Assembly (NCBI GenBank): GCA_030613745.1
Contig: JAUWLK010000147.1
Location: 1-6,837 of the forward strand
DNA length: 6,837 nucleotides
DNA from: Flavobacteriaceae bacterium
Lineage (GTDB): Bacteria; Bacteroidota; Bacteroidia; Flavobacteriales; Flavobacteriaceae
Reading direction: 5' to 3'
Both the position numbers and the translations under genes were made by a program. Shown in pieces: positions 6,490 through 6,837 of this stretch; position 1 is the first letter of the stretch; the number at the start of each line of letters is the position of its first letter. The notes under the pieces are model-generated. The model was not told the origin of the DNA, searched no databases, and saw nothing but the letters and a program-made list of their open reading frames with translations.

Positions 6490-6837
6490 ATGTCATTTTT
6501 AGATACAAAACATAAAAGAAAGTCTGCTACAATTACCTCGGTAATTGCAGTACTTATTTTATTTTTGATTTTCACTTTCGGAATGACCTATTTTGATCCT
6601 CCTAAAGAATATGGTATTGCAGTTAATTTTGGTACATCTGATTTTGGTAGCGGAAACGTTCAACCAATAGAGGCACTTAAACCTCCCGATAGCTATCGGG
6701 ATGAGCAAGTTTCTGAAACAGAAACTGTTGAAGAAGAAGAAGAAGAAACAATAGTTGAGAAAGAAGCTGTAGAAGAACAAATAGAAACCACACCAACCAC
6801 AAATGATGAAGCTGAAGATGTACTTACTCAAAATAAT
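6490..6837 (+). CDS. tonB: TonB-family energy transducer, N-terminal part (cut by window edge)
   Basis: The first 116 codons of a gene that continues past the right edge; the frame is open to the last base. The protein has a basic cytoplasmic start (MSFLDTKHKRKS), one membrane helix (about 13-35), the segment DPPKEYGIAVNFGTSDFGSG (36-55) that I recognise from flavobacterial TonB proteins of this locus, and then a highly acidic, Glu- and Thr-rich linker with a run of six glutamates (81-86). The periplasmic linker of TonB is usually rich in proline and lysine; here it is strongly acidic. Residues 65-70 (PPDSYR) are encoded by an embedded GC-rich palindrome. The C-terminal receptor-binding domain lies outside the window, so TonB identity rests on the N-terminus and on the exbB-exbD context. 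It presumably carries energy from ExbB/ExbD to TonB-dependent outer-membrane receptors. Confidence 0.85.
   Translation, partial: MSFLDTKHKRKSATITSVIAVLILFLIFTFGMTYFDPPKEYGIAVNFGTSDFGSGNVQPIEALKPPDSYRDEQVSETETVEEEEEETIVEKEAVEEQIETTPTTNDEAEDVLTQNN
6684..6701. repeat. Perfect 18-bp palindrome inside the tonB reading frame
   Basis: TCCCGATAGCTATCGGGA equals its own reverse complement over all 18 bases. It is much richer in G+C than the surrounding coding sequence. It lies in the low-complexity linker of the TonB-like protein, where it encodes PDSYR and parts of the flanking codons. From memory, GC-rich palindromes of this form are scattered through many flavobacterial genomes, often between genes; its presence here as coding sequence suggests insertion of a mobile palindromic repeat, which is inference. 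Confidence 0.7.
6730..6747 (+). repeat. (GAA)6 trinucleotide repeat in tonB
   Basis: Six consecutive GAA codons encode a Glu run in the periplasmic linker. Other glutamates nearby use both GAA and GAG, so the pure GAA run is a small microsatellite. Slippage would change linker length by whole residues without shifting the frame. Confidence 0.6.

Noticed and set aside
6559..6831. Minus-strand 90-codon open frame opposite tonB
   Set aside because: Its Phe-rich stretch is the antisense of the glutamate-rich linker, and the PIAIG it contains comes from the palindrome; the plus-strand TonB N-terminus is recognisable.

Overview
The window is AT-rich and carries seven protein genes in an order and with sequence features typical of Flavobacteriia (Bacteroidota). 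Supporting signs are the TonB N-terminus carrying VNFGTSDFGSGN, the flavobacterial-looking AnmK and ExbB/ExbD proteins, a TAnnTTTG-type promoter element, and start codons without clear Shine-Dalgarno sequences. The species cannot be named from the sequence. No gene cluster of a new type is visible; this looks like ordinary core chromosome.

Layout: positions 1-218 are non-coding and contain a chain of inverted repeats. One resembles an interspersed GTCAT-CCCC/GGGGATC repeat, and a strong intrinsic terminator follows. A minus-strand acyl-CoA dehydrogenase gene (219-1361) reads toward that terminator. An 81-base divergent region (1362-1442) separates it from a plus-strand run: anmK (anhydro-N-acetylmuramic acid kinase), an amino-acid dehydrogenase of the Glu/Leu/Phe/Val family, nhaD (Na+/H+ antiporter), exbB, exbD and the first 116 codons of a tonB-like gene that runs off the right edge.

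The first three plus-strand genes are spaced by about 30 bases and could be one transcript. An 83-base gap precedes exbB and a 95-base gap with two hairpins separates exbB from exbD. Functionally, the left part serves catabolism and recycling: acyl-CoA oxidation, re-use of cell-wall anhydro-MurNAc, and amino-acid deamination. The right part deals with ion gradients. NhaD exchanges Na+ and H+ across the inner membrane, and ExbB-ExbD-TonB spend the proton gradient to drive outer-membrane TonB-dependent receptors, which Bacteroidota use heavily for glycan and siderophore uptake.

The most interesting non-gene signals are a perfect 18-bp palindrome lying in frame inside the tonB linker (like a coding palindromic repeat element), a 10-bp inverted repeat that ties the dehydrogenase stop codon to the nhaD start codon, and the alternative hairpins in 87-154.
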